From: Rhodoferax sp.
Lineage (GTDB): Bacteria > Pseudomonadota > Gammaproteobacteria > Burkholderiales > Burkholderiaceae_C
Length of the DNA: 64,000 nucleotides
Assembly: GCA_008015235.1 (NCBI GenBank)
Contig: SSFF01000010.1
Span: 62,001 to 126,000, forward strand
Direction of reading: 5' to 3'
Part shown: in pieces, positions 24,689 through 36,329 of the stretch
Position numbering within the stretch: the first letter of the stretch is position 1
How the letters are laid out: each line of letters starts with the position of its first letter
Made by a program: the position numbers and the translations under genes
The notes under the pieces: model-generated
Seen by the model: the letters and a program-made list of their open reading frames with translations, nothing else
The model's database searches: none
Told to the model about the DNA's origin: nothing

Positions 24689-24715
24689 TTAAAACTGAAA
24701 CTACTGAATAATAGT
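24689..24715 (-). promoter_or_regulatory. AT-rich box shared by both sbp promoters, candidate CysB site (copy 2)
   Basis: TTAAAACTGAAACTACTGA, 59-85 bases upstream of the Tat-type sbp gene, is the counterpart of the box at 23424-23450 and is followed by ATAGTTTTTAAATTA, which could hold promoter elements. Confidence 0.55.
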
Positions 24716-24755
24716 TTTTAAATTACTTAAACATCTGAAGACCTGCTGATCCGCT

Positions 24756-25283
24756 TCAGTCCGAAGCCTCGCGGTGCATGGCCAGCAAGGCCTGGGTCTG
24801 CTTGCTTTCAGGGGCGCGCTGCAGGATTGCATGGCACAGCGGGAGCAGTTCCGACTCTTCGCGCGTGGCGTGGTCGCCGTAGTCCAGCACCAGCCGCTGG
24901 ATGCGCTCGTCGGTGGCGGGGGAGGTACCGCCTTGGATCAGCAAGCGCAAGCGTTGCGCGAGCTCGGTCCACAGAGCTTCAATCTTGCGGTGTTCTTCGG
25001 TCAGTTGCGACACCAGGGCCTGCACGTACTCGCGTTCGGCGCCGTCAATGGCCAAGGCCAGTACCGCGGGAAACAGGTGTTGTTCTTCCGCGCCATGGTG
25101 CGCGAGCATGGTGCGGTCGAAGAAGTCGATGGCGCGTTCGGCCAATGCCCGTGCCGCAGCATCCAGCGGGGCGCTGGTGGACAGCCCGGCCAAGTCAAAC
25201 AGGTGGGCGATGATGTCGCCATGCGTCCGGGTGATGCCGTTCACAGTGGAGGACGGGTGGCTGGGCGGGACAACATCGGACAT
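24756..25283 (-). CDS. Hemerythrin HHE-domain protein
   Basis: A 175-residue helical protein. Iron-ligand candidates follow the HHE pattern: H in RTHGDIIAHLF, HH and EE..H in LAHHGAEEQHLFP, H..E in EEHRKIEALW, and H..EE in DHATREESELLPL. Such proteins bind a di-iron centre and act in oxygen, NO or iron handling. The ATG at 25283 has AGGAG eight bases upstream; a longer frame lacks one. It is downstream of the NhaR-type regulator on the same strand, 58 bases away, and may be co-transcribed. Confidence 0.85.
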   Translation of the reverse strand: MSDVVPPSHPSSTVNGITRTHGDIIAHLFDLAGLSTSAPLDAAARALAERAIDFFDRTMLAHHGAEEQHLFPAVLALAIDGAEREYVQALVSQLTEEHRKIEALWTELAQRLRLLIQGGTSPATDERIQRLVLDYGDHATREESELLPLCHAILQRAPESKQTQALLAMHREASD

Positions 25284-25341
25284 CGGAAACTCCTGCAGGG
25301 CGTGCGCAGCCCCGATTTTGCCTGCGTGCCGCAAGCCCCTC

Positions 25342-26238
25342 TCAGCGTCCGAACAATTGATCGCGCGCAATGTCGGTGATGGCGACGACGCAAGGGTGGG
25401 TGATGCGCCGCTCGACCGAGACGGCGAAAAATTCCTCGCTTAGCTCGTCGGTTCGACCCAGAAGTTCGACGCCGTATTGGGACAGGGTATCGGACTCCAG
25501 CGCACTGGGGGCCATGAACACCCCCCGGCCCTCACGGCCGAACGCCGACATCAGGGCACCGTCGTCAAACTCGCCGACGATGCGTGGCTGCAGCCGGTGG
25601 CGGCCCAGCCAGGCATCCAGTTGTGGGCGTACGCTGGCCTGGGCGCCAGGTATGAGCATGGGGGCCTGGTGCAGGCAGCGCGGAAACTCCCCCTGCAACT
25701 GGACCTTCAGTGCCGGTGCGCAGAAAAACGACATGCCCGACTTGCCCAGCGGGTGGTTGAAGGCCCGCACGTTGAGCTTCTTGCCCATGGGGGCGTCGGC
25801 AATGACCAGGTCCAGACGGTTCAGCGCCAGCTGTGACAAAAGTTCCGGGAACTTGCCTTCGCTGCAGATCATCCGCACCGGAACATCCAGTGCCATGGCG
25901 GGCTCCAGCAGGCGGTAGGCCACCGACTTGGCTACCGAGTCCGCGACACCGACCTTGAAATCAAGGGCCTGCGCCGTGCCGGGGGCGCGCAGTAGCGCTT
26001 CCTCCAGTTCGGCGCCGAGCGAAAAGATCTGGTCGGCATAGCCAAGGGCCATGCGCCCGACCTCGGTGAGTTCCAGGTTGCGGCCCTTCTTCTGGAACAG
26101 GGCCTGCCCCAGCCGGTCTTCGAGCAGTTTGATCTGCCCGGACAGGGTTTGCGGCGTGGTGTGCAGTTGTTCCCCGGCACGCAGGATTCCGCCCGATTTC
26201 GCGGTGACCCAGAAGTAATGCAGGTGCTTGAAGTTCAT
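25342..26238 (-). CDS. nhaR: NhaR-type LysR-family activator
   Basis: A 298-residue LysR protein whose start MNFKHLHYFWVTAKSGG and HTH region (GEQLHTTPQTLSGQIKLLEDRLG, in parts) are characteristic of NhaR, the sodium-responsive activator of nhaA in E. coli. No antiporter gene is beside it here. The ATG at 26238 is preferred over an upstream in-frame start because the conserved family N-terminus begins there. It is divergent from a Rrf2-type regulator, with an inverted repeat in the shared promoter region. Confidence 0.88.
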   Translation of the reverse strand: MNFKHLHYFWVTAKSGGILRAGEQLHTTPQTLSGQIKLLEDRLGQALFQKKGRNLELTEVGRMALGYADQIFSLGAELEEALLRAPGTAQALDFKVGVADSVAKSVAYRLLEPAMALDVPVRMICSEGKFPELLSQLALNRLDLVIADAPMGKKLNVRAFNHPLGKSGMSFFCAPALKVQLQGEFPRCLHQAPMLIPGAQASVRPQLDAWLGRHRLQPRIVGEFDDGALMSAFGREGRGVFMAPSALESDTLSQYGVELLGRTDELSEEFFAVSVERRITHPCVVAITDIARDQLFGR

Positions 26239-26271
26239 GGCAAATCTTTCCAACAGGGTGGTGCTAGAAAA

Positions 26272-26292
26272 TACTTCGAAAAAAGCGAAGTA
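26272..26292. promoter_or_regulatory. Inverted repeat in the nhaR / rrf2-type divergent promoter
   Basis: TACTTCG (26272-26278) and its complement CGAAGTA (26286-26292) flank an AAAAAAG spacer in an AT-rich region. It could be an operator for either flanking regulator. Confidence 0.4.
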
Positions 26293-26379
26293 AAAAACCA
26301 AAAAATACGAATTTACGCGAATGATTATGGCGCCTACAGTTGCGCCATCCCAGTGAAATTACTCGAAAGGAGTAAAACT

Positions 26380-26916
26380 ATGCGACTCAGTACCCGTGGA
26401 CGTTTTGCCATTACCGCCATGATCGACCTGGCGATGCGCGAGGACGCGCAGCCCACCCCCCTTGTCGAGCTGGCCCAACGCCATGGCATTTCCCTGTCCT
26501 ACCTGGAACAGGTCTTTGCCAAGCTGCGCCAGAACGGTCTGGTGCAGAGCACGCGCGGTCCCGGCGGTGGCTACACCCTGGGCTTCCGTGGCAGCGAGGT
26601 CACCGTGGCCGACATCGTCCTGGCGATCGAGGAAGACGATGTGCTGGCCCTGGGCAATGGGCAGGCGGGCCAGAGCGAGCTGGCGCAGGACATGACCCGT
26701 TCGCTGTGGGCGTCATTGCACAGCGCCGTCATGGCGCACATGCAGACCATCACCCTCAAGAGCCTGGCAGCCGAGCAGCGCGCACGCGGCATTCAGGTGC
26801 CCGTGCGCAAGACGCGCAAGAAGGGCGTGCTGCAAAAGCCCGTGGCACTGCAGTTGCGCCCCATGGTGCCGAACTCGGTTTTTGCGCTGGGTCAGGCACT
26901 GATGGCCAAGGCCTGA
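26380..26916 (+). CDS. Rrf2-family regulator without any cysteine
   Basis: A 178-residue winged-helix regulator. MRLSTRGRFAITAMIDLAM, the recognition segment ISLSYLEQVFAKLRQNGLV and the wing RGPGGGYTLG are those of the IscR/Rrf2 family. IscR binds a 2Fe-2S cluster by three cysteines near residues 92-104 in E. coli; here that region reads LALGNGQAGQSELAQD and the whole protein contains no cysteine. It therefore cannot carry a cysteine-ligated cluster and must sense something else or act as apo-protein. The tail after residue 130 is longer and basic (VRKTRKKGVLQK). GGAG lies eight bases before the ATG. No isc genes are nearby. Confidence 0.9.
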   Translation: MRLSTRGRFAITAMIDLAMREDAQPTPLVELAQRHGISLSYLEQVFAKLRQNGLVQSTRGPGGGYTLGFRGSEVTVADIVLAIEEDDVLALGNGQAGQSELAQDMTRSLWASLHSAVMAHMQTITLKSLAAEQRARGIQVPVRKTRKKGVLQKPVALQLRPMVPNSVFALGQALMAKA

Positions 26917-26937
26917 TTCAGTAGTGTTCCAGGGGGT

Positions 26938-28845
26938 TCATGCCGCCGTTGCTGCATGGTGCTTTTGCACGAAAGCGGTGAATTCAGCGGCCGGCAGGGC
27001 TGGTGACCAGTAGAAGCCTTGGCCGAATTCGCAACCGAATGCCTGGAGCTTGGAAAGCATCACGGCATCCTCAATGCCTTCGGCCACCACTTCGAGTTGC
27101 AGGCAGTGGGCCATCTCAATGATGGCGCGCACAATGCCCTCGTCATGGGCGCTGGTGCCCATGTTGCGCACAAAGGACTGGTCGATCTTGAGCCGTTGCA
27201 CGGCGAAGCGCTGCAGGTAGCCCAGGTTGGAATAGCCGGTGCCAAAGTCGTCGATGGCAAATTTCACGCCCAGCACCCGCAGACGCTGCAGCACGGCACT
27301 GACATGCTGGGCGTCGGCCACCAGCAAGGACTCGGTCAGTTCGAGTTCGATGGCCGAGGGGGGCAAGGCGCAGCGTTCCAGCGCATTGCCGACCTCGCGC
27401 TCGATGTCATCGCGACGGAACTGGATGGGTGAAACGTTCACCGCCACCACCAGATCACCCAAGCCCTGGGTTCGCCATTCCTGCGCCTCTCGGCAGGCAG
27501 TTTCCAGCACCCAGGCGCCGACGTCGTTGATCAGACCGGTGCGTTCCGCCACCGGGATGAATTTGTTGGGGGGTATGAACCCCAGATTGGGGTGTTTCCA
27601 GCGCAGCAAGGCCTCGGCACCCACGATGCGTCCACTGCGCAGGTCAAACTGGGGCTGGTAGTGCACACGCAGTTCGCCATTGCCCAGCGCGGCGCGCAGG
27701 CCCGAGGCCATGTGCAGGTGTTCCACCACGCTTTCGTTCATGGCCGGGTCGAAGAATCGGAAGGCATTGCGCCCGGCGTCCTTGGCGCGGTACATGGCGA
27801 GGTCGGCGTTCTTGAGCAGCATGTCCATGTCGACGCCGTCGCGTGGGTAGACAGCTACCCCCAGAGATGCCGTGGCCATGATGTCGAGGCCGTTGACGTT
27901 GAACACTGTACCGAGCCGCTGCATCACCTTGGTGGCGGTGGCTGCAATGGCCTCCTCGTCGGCCATGTCGCCCAGCAGCAGCAGGAATTCGTCACCGGCC
28001 AGTCGGGCTACCGTGTCCGAATCGCGCACGCACTCCTGCAGCCGCTGCGCGACCTGGCACAGCAACTGGTCGCCCGCTGCGTGCCCCAGTGAATCGTTGA
28101 CGGTCTTGAAATTGTCCAGGTCCAGGAACATCACCGCCGCCATGGTCTGGTTGCGCCGGGACAGGGAGATCAGCTGTTCCAGGCGGTCCTTTGCCAGTGC
28201 CCGGTTCGGGAGGTGGGTCAGGGATTCGCGGTGGGCGAGCACTTCGATACGGGCATGGGAATCGATCAGGGCGCGCTTGTCGGTCTCCAGCTGGCGCATG
28301 GCGCGGCGCAGATCGCCCGCGAGCAGCCATACAAAAAGGGCGGTCACGAGGAGGATGACTGCCAACAGTACCAAGCGGCCGATGGTTTGGGGTTGGGGCG
28401 CGAAGGTCAGCACACCGCCTGCGCCCAATGCATACACCGCTGCGAACAGGGCAAGTACCAGGGACAGCAAGGCCAGGAACAGGCGCCGAGAACTGAACAT
28501 GCTGGCGAACACCAGCAGGCCCGGGAAGGCCAGAACGGCCTCGTCGTGCAGGCCCTCGTCCATGGCCATGAGGCCCGATAGCACCAGCACCAAGGTTGTC
28601 ACCATGACCCCGGTGGCGCGAGAGAGTTGATCTTGCTGATTGAGGCGTAATGCATACAACAGCAGTAGGACGGCACCGAACTCGAAGGCCGTGGTCAGCC
28701 AGACCCCCTTGAAGGCGCTGAGTGCGCAGGCCACCAGAAAGGCCGCGACAATGGCACGGAGGATCTGGTGCAGTCGGCGTTTCTGCAATGCGATGACCAT
28801 GTCCTCGTGCACAGGCGGGGGGGTGATGGCAGAGGGGTGATTCAT
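26938..28845 (-). CDS. Membrane GGDEF-EAL protein, cyclase motif altered to AGDEF
   Basis: A 635-residue protein: about six hydrophobic segments in residues 25-205, GGDEF-like domain, then EAL domain. The cyclase signature reads VARLAGDEFLLLL, so the first glycine is alanine; the EAL domain is intact (GAEALLRW, FAIDDFGTGYSNLGYL, LKIDQSFVRNM, VVAEGIE). The protein is therefore probably a c-di-GMP phosphodiesterase with a regulatory GTP-binding domain. The ATG at 28845 begins just before the first membrane segment; longer in-frame readings give Pro/Arg-rich sequence and are rejected. Convergent with the Rrf2-type gene. Confidence 0.9.
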   Translation of the reverse strand: MNHPSAITPPPVHEDMVIALQKRRLHQILRAIVAAFLVACALSAFKGVWLTTAFEFGAVLLLLYALRLNQQDQLSRATGVMVTTLVLVLSGLMAMDEGLHDEAVLAFPGLLVFASMFSSRRLFLALLSLVLALFAAVYALGAGGVLTFAPQPQTIGRLVLLAVILLVTALFVWLLAGDLRRAMRQLETDKRALIDSHARIEVLAHRESLTHLPNRALAKDRLEQLISLSRRNQTMAAVMFLDLDNFKTVNDSLGHAAGDQLLCQVAQRLQECVRDSDTVARLAGDEFLLLLGDMADEEAIAATATKVMQRLGTVFNVNGLDIMATASLGVAVYPRDGVDMDMLLKNADLAMYRAKDAGRNAFRFFDPAMNESVVEHLHMASGLRAALGNGELRVHYQPQFDLRSGRIVGAEALLRWKHPNLGFIPPNKFIPVAERTGLINDVGAWVLETACREAQEWRTQGLGDLVVAVNVSPIQFRRDDIEREVGNALERCALPPSAIELELTESLLVADAQHVSAVLQRLRVLGVKFAIDDFGTGYSNLGYLQRFAVQRLKIDQSFVRNMGTSAHDEGIVRAIIEMAHCLQLEVVAEGIEDAVMLSKLQAFGCEFGQGFYWSPALPAAEFTAFVQKHHAATAA

Positions 28846-28925
28846 GGGCGCACGGGAGTCTGGCGTATCCTTGGGTTCACACACCATGCCACATTTGGGC
28901 GGGTTCGTGAAGGCGTAGTCACCCC

Positions 28926-29546
28926 ATGGATCTGGAAATTTTCTTTCTTGCCGTAGCCGTTTGTCTGGCGCTGGCCATGCGACCCTGGCGCTTGCTGTCC
29001 AGCGGAAGCCTGGTTTCCCCGCTCCTGGGAGTGCTGGTGCTGCTGCCCTGGCTGTGGGCCATGCCGCGCATGCACAGCATGCCCTTGCCGTTGCAGTGGT
29101 CGGGCGCCTGCCTGGTGACCCTGATGATGGGCTGGCCCTTGGCTGTCCCCTTGCTGTGCGCCGTGGCGGCCTTGTCGTATGTGTGGGCGGCTGCTCCCTC
29201 GGAAATTTTGGTCCAGCAGGCTTTCTGGCAGGGCGTGCTGCCGGCCACCTTGTCGGTGCTTTGGGGTGGCCTTCTGCGGCGCTATGCGCCGCCCCACATC
29301 TTTGTGTACACCTTGGGACGGGCATTTGCGGGAACCGTGTTGAGTCTGTTTGCCGCCCAGGTGCTGGCCCAGTGGTTCGGACCGGGTCTGCCCGACACGG
29401 ACGATGGCACGGCTTTGGTGGCGCGCTGGCTGGTGGCCTGGGGTGATGGCTTCATGACCGGGCTGCTCGCGGCCATTTTTGTGGCGTTTGAGCCCGCTTG
29501 GCTCGTCACTTGGTCGGATCGGCGCTATCTGGCTCCGCGCAAGTAA
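28926..29546 (+). CDS. Polytopic membrane protein, CbiM/energy-coupling permease-like
   Basis: A 206-residue inner-membrane protein with six or so hydrophobic segments. The second half (PPHIFVYTLGRAF, then WGDGFMTGLLAAIFVAFEPAW) resembles proteobacterial proteins annotated as CbiM-like energy-coupling factor permeases, but the N-terminal MHIPDG metal-binding signature of true CbiM is absent. Function as a cobalt or nickel importer is therefore doubtful. It is divergent from the GGDEF-EAL gene and lies upstream of ccoG on the same strand, 126 bases apart. Confidence 0.65.
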   Translation: MDLEIFFLAVAVCLALAMRPWRLLSSGSLVSPLLGVLVLLPWLWAMPRMHSMPLPLQWSGACLVTLMMGWPLAVPLLCAVAALSYVWAAAPSEILVQQAFWQGVLPATLSVLWGGLLRRYAPPHIFVYTLGRAFAGTVLSLFAAQVLAQWFGPGLPDTDDGTALVARWLVAWGDGFMTGLLAAIFVAFEPAWLVTWSDRRYLAPRK

Positions 29547-29672
29547 GCACGGAATCGGGCGAAAGTGGGGGACAATCCCGACCGAGCTATTAGGGTAAAT
29601 ACCAGTTTATATACCCCATGAAGTATCATTGCGGCTGATCGGCCCCGGCCGCCCCGTGCAAAGGAACACACT

Positions 29673-31118
29673 GTGAGTACACCAGAGTCAGGCGAGCGCA
29701 AAGTCATACCCATCCAGTCCGTGGCAGACGACCGTACCGCGGCCAATGCACCGCCCCAGTTCGAGGAGAGCAAGAAGCTGTATCCGCGCAGCGTCGAAGG
29801 CGTGTTCGCCCGCTGGCGCTGGGGCATGGTATTTCTGACCCAGATGGTTTTCTACGGCATTCCCTGGCTCCAGTGGGGCGGGCGCCAAGCGGTGTTGTTT
29901 GACCTGGAAAGTCGGCGCTTTTTCCTGTTTGGCCTGGTGCTGTACCCCCAGGATCTGATCTACCTCACCGGTTTGCTGGTGATCAGTGCCCTGTCATTGT
30001 TCCTGTTCACCGCAGTGGCGGGTCGCCTCTGGTGCGGTTACAGCTGCCCGCAGACCGTGTACAGCGAACTCTTCATGTGGATGGAGCGCAAGACGGAAGG
30101 CGACCGTGCTGCCCGGATGCGCCTGGACAACGGGCCCTGGAATTGGAACAAGGTCTGGCGCAAGAGCGCCAAGCAGGTCATGTGGGTGAGCGTGGCTTTG
30201 TGGACCGGCTTCACCTTCGTTGGCTACTTCACGCCCATCCTGACATTGACCAATGAGCTGCGCACCCTGAATTTCGGTCCCTGGGAGTGGTTCTGGGTAC
30301 TGTTCTACAGCGCCGCCACCTACGGCAATGCCGGTTTCCTGCGTGAAAAAATCTGCCTACACATGTGCCCCTATGCGCGCTTCCAGAGCGCCATGTTCGA
30401 CCGCGACACCCTGATCGTGACCTACGACAAGGAGCGTGGCGAGCCCCGTGGTGCACGCTCCAAGAAGGCCGACCCGGCCACGCTGAACCTGGGCGATTGC
30501 GTCGACTGCACCCTGTGCGTGCAGGTGTGTCCCACCGGCATCGACATCCGCAACGGCCTGCAATACCAGTGCATCGGCTGCGGTGCCTGCGCAGACGTCT
30601 GCGATACCGTGATGGAAAAGATCGGCAAGCCCAAGGGTCTGGTGCGCTACTCCACCGAAAACGCGCTGGAGCACCACTGGTCAGGCCGTGAAGTGCTGGC
30701 CCACGTGCTGCGCCCACGCGTACTGGTGTATGGCGGCATCATCCTGGCCATCACCATCGGCATGTTCGTGTCGCTGACCCTGCGCATTCCGTTCAAGGTC
30801 GATGTGGTGCGGGACCGCGGTGTCATGGCGCGCATCGCCGAAGGCGGTAACTATGAAAACGTGTACCGCGTGCAGATCATGAATGCCAGCGAGAAGATGC
30901 AACACTACACCATGCGTGCCAGTGGCATCGAGGGCATCAGCGTCAGCCCTGCCACACCGATTCAGGTGGAACCTGCCCAATCGCGCTGGGTGGTGGTTCA
31001 GCTGCAGGCCTCGCCCGACAAGGCGCCGGCTGGTACCACCAAAGTGGAACTTGAAGTGTTGCTCGACGGTACCCAACACAAGCTGGTGGAAAAAACGGTC
31101 TTCATGACACCACGATAA
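29673..31118 (+). CDS. ccoG: CcoG (RdxA/FixG), cytochrome cbb3 oxidase assembly protein
   Basis: A 481-residue membrane ferredoxin-like protein. It has membrane segments near 50-70, 90-115 and 165-200, the WCGYSCPQTVYSE signature near 120, two 4Fe-4S clusters as CVDCTLCVQVCP (about 276-287) and CIGCGACADVC (about 299-309), another helix near 350 and a C-terminal immunoglobulin-like FixG domain. CcoG reduces copper during cbb3 oxidase maturation. The GTG start has AAGGA 9-13 bases upstream. The expected ccoNOPQ, ccoI or ccoS genes are not in this window, so it stands apart from its usual operon. Confidence 0.96.
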   Translation: MSTPESGERKVIPIQSVADDRTAANAPPQFEESKKLYPRSVEGVFARWRWGMVFLTQMVFYGIPWLQWGGRQAVLFDLESRRFFLFGLVLYPQDLIYLTGLLVISALSLFLFTAVAGRLWCGYSCPQTVYSELFMWMERKTEGDRAARMRLDNGPWNWNKVWRKSAKQVMWVSVALWTGFTFVGYFTPILTLTNELRTLNFGPWEWFWVLFYSAATYGNAGFLREKICLHMCPYARFQSAMFDRDTLIVTYDKERGEPRGARSKKADPATLNLGDCVDCTLCVQVCPTGIDIRNGLQYQCIGCGACADVCDTVMEKIGKPKGLVRYSTENALEHHWSGREVLAHVLRPRVLVYGGIILAITIGMFVSLTLRIPFKVDVVRDRGVMARIAEGGNYENVYRVQIMNASEKMQHYTMRASGIEGISVSPATPIQVEPAQSRWVVVQLQASPDKAPAGTTKVELEVLLDGTQHKLVEKTVFMTPR

Positions 31119-31141
31119 GACGCTAGGATGGTGTCTTGAAC

Positions 31142-32095
31142 ATGGGAACTGAATCAGACACCACCACGCCCAGGCCCGTAGGACCGCCAACGGAAACTGA
31201 CGCGCGCATGCACCGGCGCATGCGCATCCTGGGTTTCCTGTTCATGGCGCTGTTTCTGGTGGTGCCCCTCACTGCCGGCTTGGTGGTGTACCTGTACGGC
31301 CCGGAGGTCGAACGCGATGCCTATGCCAACCTGGAGTCGATTGCGCGCATGAAGGTCGAGCAGCTGGAAAACTGGCTGCATGAGCGTGACAGCGATGCCG
31401 AGGTGCTTCGGGAAGACCATGCGCTTGCTGTCACGGTGGATGATTGGGCCCATGGGCGAGCCGACGTACCCGAGCAGGTTGCTGTGCAGGCTCGATTGGC
31501 GATTCAGAGAAGGCAGTACCACCTCAGCAGCGTGATGGTTTTAACGCCCGAGTTGAGGCCCTTACTCTCCATCGGCAATGAAACTGCGGTTGACACCCAA
31601 ACCAATCTGCTTGCACAAGGGCCGGACGCGTTTCGGGTTCACCGCAGTCCCTTGTACCGCATGGAGGATGGTCGCCCGGGCATGCAATGGCTTGTACCTT
31701 TGGTTCGGCGAGAGGGTGGGGTCGAGAAGATTGCTGGCTTCATCGTGTTGCGTGTCAATGCCCACGATTTTGTGTATCCGTTGGTGCAAACCTGGCCCAC
31801 CGCCAGTCCCAGTGGTGAGACCCTGCTGGTTCGCAGGGTGGGTGACGAGGTGGAGTTCATCAACGAATTGCGCCATCGCAGAGGGTCTGCCCTGAAATTG
31901 TCGTTCGGTCTGAACACCACCAGTCTTCCTGCGGCGGAGGCTGTGCGCAGCCCGGTACCCGGCATCATCGAAGGCTTGGACTACCGCAAGGTTGCCGTGC
32001 TGGCGGCGTACCGCCCCGTCCGTGGCACCGACTGGCGTGTGGTGACGAAGATCGACCACGACGAAATCCTTGGACCGCTGTACCGATTGGCCTGA
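31142..32095 (+). CDS. Sensor part of a hybrid histidine kinase, ended by an in-frame TGA
   Basis: 317 residues: a cytoplasmic tail, a membrane helix near residues 29-50, and a periplasmic Cache-like sensing domain to the end. It stops at TGA (32093-32095) in the same reading frame as the kinase gene that follows; TGG GCC AGT GCC ATG comes next. If the TGA were a tryptophan codon the product would run on through a second membrane helix into the kinase, 1368 residues in all. It looks like one gene split by a single nonsense codon. Alternatives: read-through, coupled translation of two halves, or a sequencing error. Confidence 0.85.
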   Translation: MGTESDTTTPRPVGPPTETDARMHRRMRILGFLFMALFLVVPLTAGLVVYLYGPEVERDAYANLESIARMKVEQLENWLHERDSDAEVLREDHALAVTVDDWAHGRADVPEQVAVQARLAIQRRQYHLSSVMVLTPELRPLLSIGNETAVDTQTNLLAQGPDAFRVHRSPLYRMEDGRPGMQWLVPLVRREGGVEKIAGFIVLRVNAHDFVYPLVQTWPTASPSGETLLVRRVGDEVEFINELRHRRGSALKLSFGLNTTSLPAAEAVRSPVPGIIEGLDYRKVAVLAAYRPVRGTDWRVVTKIDHDEILGPLYRLA

Positions 32096-32107
32096 TGGGC
32101 CAGTGCC

Positions 32108-35248
<3,141 letters not shown>

Positions 35249-35260
35249 GTCTGCGCGCAC

Positions 35261-36277
35261 ATGACGGCCCCCATACTGATTGTTGACGACGAACCTGCCA
35301 ATCTGGCCCTTCTGCGCCAGATCCTCGGGCCGGACTACAGCCTGGTGTTTGCACGCAACGGTGCCGAGGCCTTGACGGCTGCACACAAGCACCGACCCTC
35401 ACTGGTCCTGCTGGACATCGAGATGCCGGGTATCAGTGGGTACGAGGTGTGCCGCGCACTCAAGGCCAATCCGGCCACCGAGGGCATCCCCGTGATATTC
35501 GTGACCAGCCTGTCCGAGGTGGGCAACGAGACAGCAGGCTTCGACGCCGGGGCCGTGGACTACATCGTCAAGCCGGTCTCGCCGCCCATCGTGCGTGCGC
35601 GTGTGCGCACCCACCTGTCGCTGGTCAGTGCCAAGCAGCTGGCGCAGAGCTACGACGATGCCATCTACATGCTGGGCGAGGCCAGCGAGTTCAAGGACAC
35701 CGACACTGGTACCCACATCTGGCGCATGGCGGCCTACAGCAGTGCGCTGGCCCAGGCGGCCGGTTGGGAGCATGCCGCCTGCCTGCAGCTGGAAATGGCG
35801 GCCCCCATGCACGACATCGGCAAGCTGGCGGTGCCCGATGCCATCCTGCACAAGCCTGGCAAGCTCGATGCACAGGAATGGGCGGTGATGCAGACCCATT
35901 GCGAGACCGGCTACAAGATTCTTTCCAAGAGTTCGGCACCCCTGCTACACATGGCCGCTACCGTGGCGCGTTACCACCACGAGCGTTGGGACGGTACGGG
36001 GTACCCCTGCAACCTGGCCGGTGAGGACATTCCGGAAATGGCGCGCATCGTCGCCATCGCCGATGTGTTCGATGCCCTGTCCACGGTGCGGCCCTACAAG
36101 GAAGCTTGGCCCTTGGAGCGGGTATTGCAGACCTTGCGCGAAGGAGCCGGCAGCCATTTCGATCCGCGCTTGCTGGCGCTGTTCCTGGAAATCATGCCGA
36201 CCATCCTGGAAATTCGCGAGCATTGGCAAAAACCACAGCCCACGCCCGAGTCGCATTCGGATCTTGCTCCTCTTTAA
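35261..36277 (+). CDS. Response regulator with HD-GYP c-di-GMP phosphodiesterase output
   Basis: A 338-residue RpfG-like protein: receiver with D52 in LVLLDIEMPG, then an HD-GYP domain with intact HDIGK (H184-D185), HHERWDGTGYP and ADVFDAL. It should degrade c-di-GMP when phosphorylated. It lies directly after the hybrid kinase gene and is probably its partner. Compare the altered YD motif of the protein at 8353-9090. Its end faces a GGDEF-EAL gene convergently. Confidence 0.95.
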   Translation: MTAPILIVDDEPANLALLRQILGPDYSLVFARNGAEALTAAHKHRPSLVLLDIEMPGISGYEVCRALKANPATEGIPVIFVTSLSEVGNETAGFDAGAVDYIVKPVSPPIVRARVRTHLSLVSAKQLAQSYDDAIYMLGEASEFKDTDTGTHIWRMAAYSSALAQAAGWEHAACLQLEMAAPMHDIGKLAVPDAILHKPGKLDAQEWAVMQTHCETGYKILSKSSAPLLHMAATVARYHHERWDGTGYPCNLAGEDIPEMARIVAIADVFDALSTVRPYKEAWPLERVLQTLREGAGSHFDPRLLALFLEIMPTILEIREHWQKPQPTPESHSDLAPL

Positions 36278-36329
36278 GGAGCATGCTGCGCAGTATCTGT
36301 GCGGGCCAGGTGCCGATTTGGCCTGAAAT

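Noticed and set aside
29547-29672. FNR-type site before ccoG
   Set aside because: No TTGAT-N4-ATCAA match; the nearest stretch, TTGCGGCTGATCGG, is too poor.
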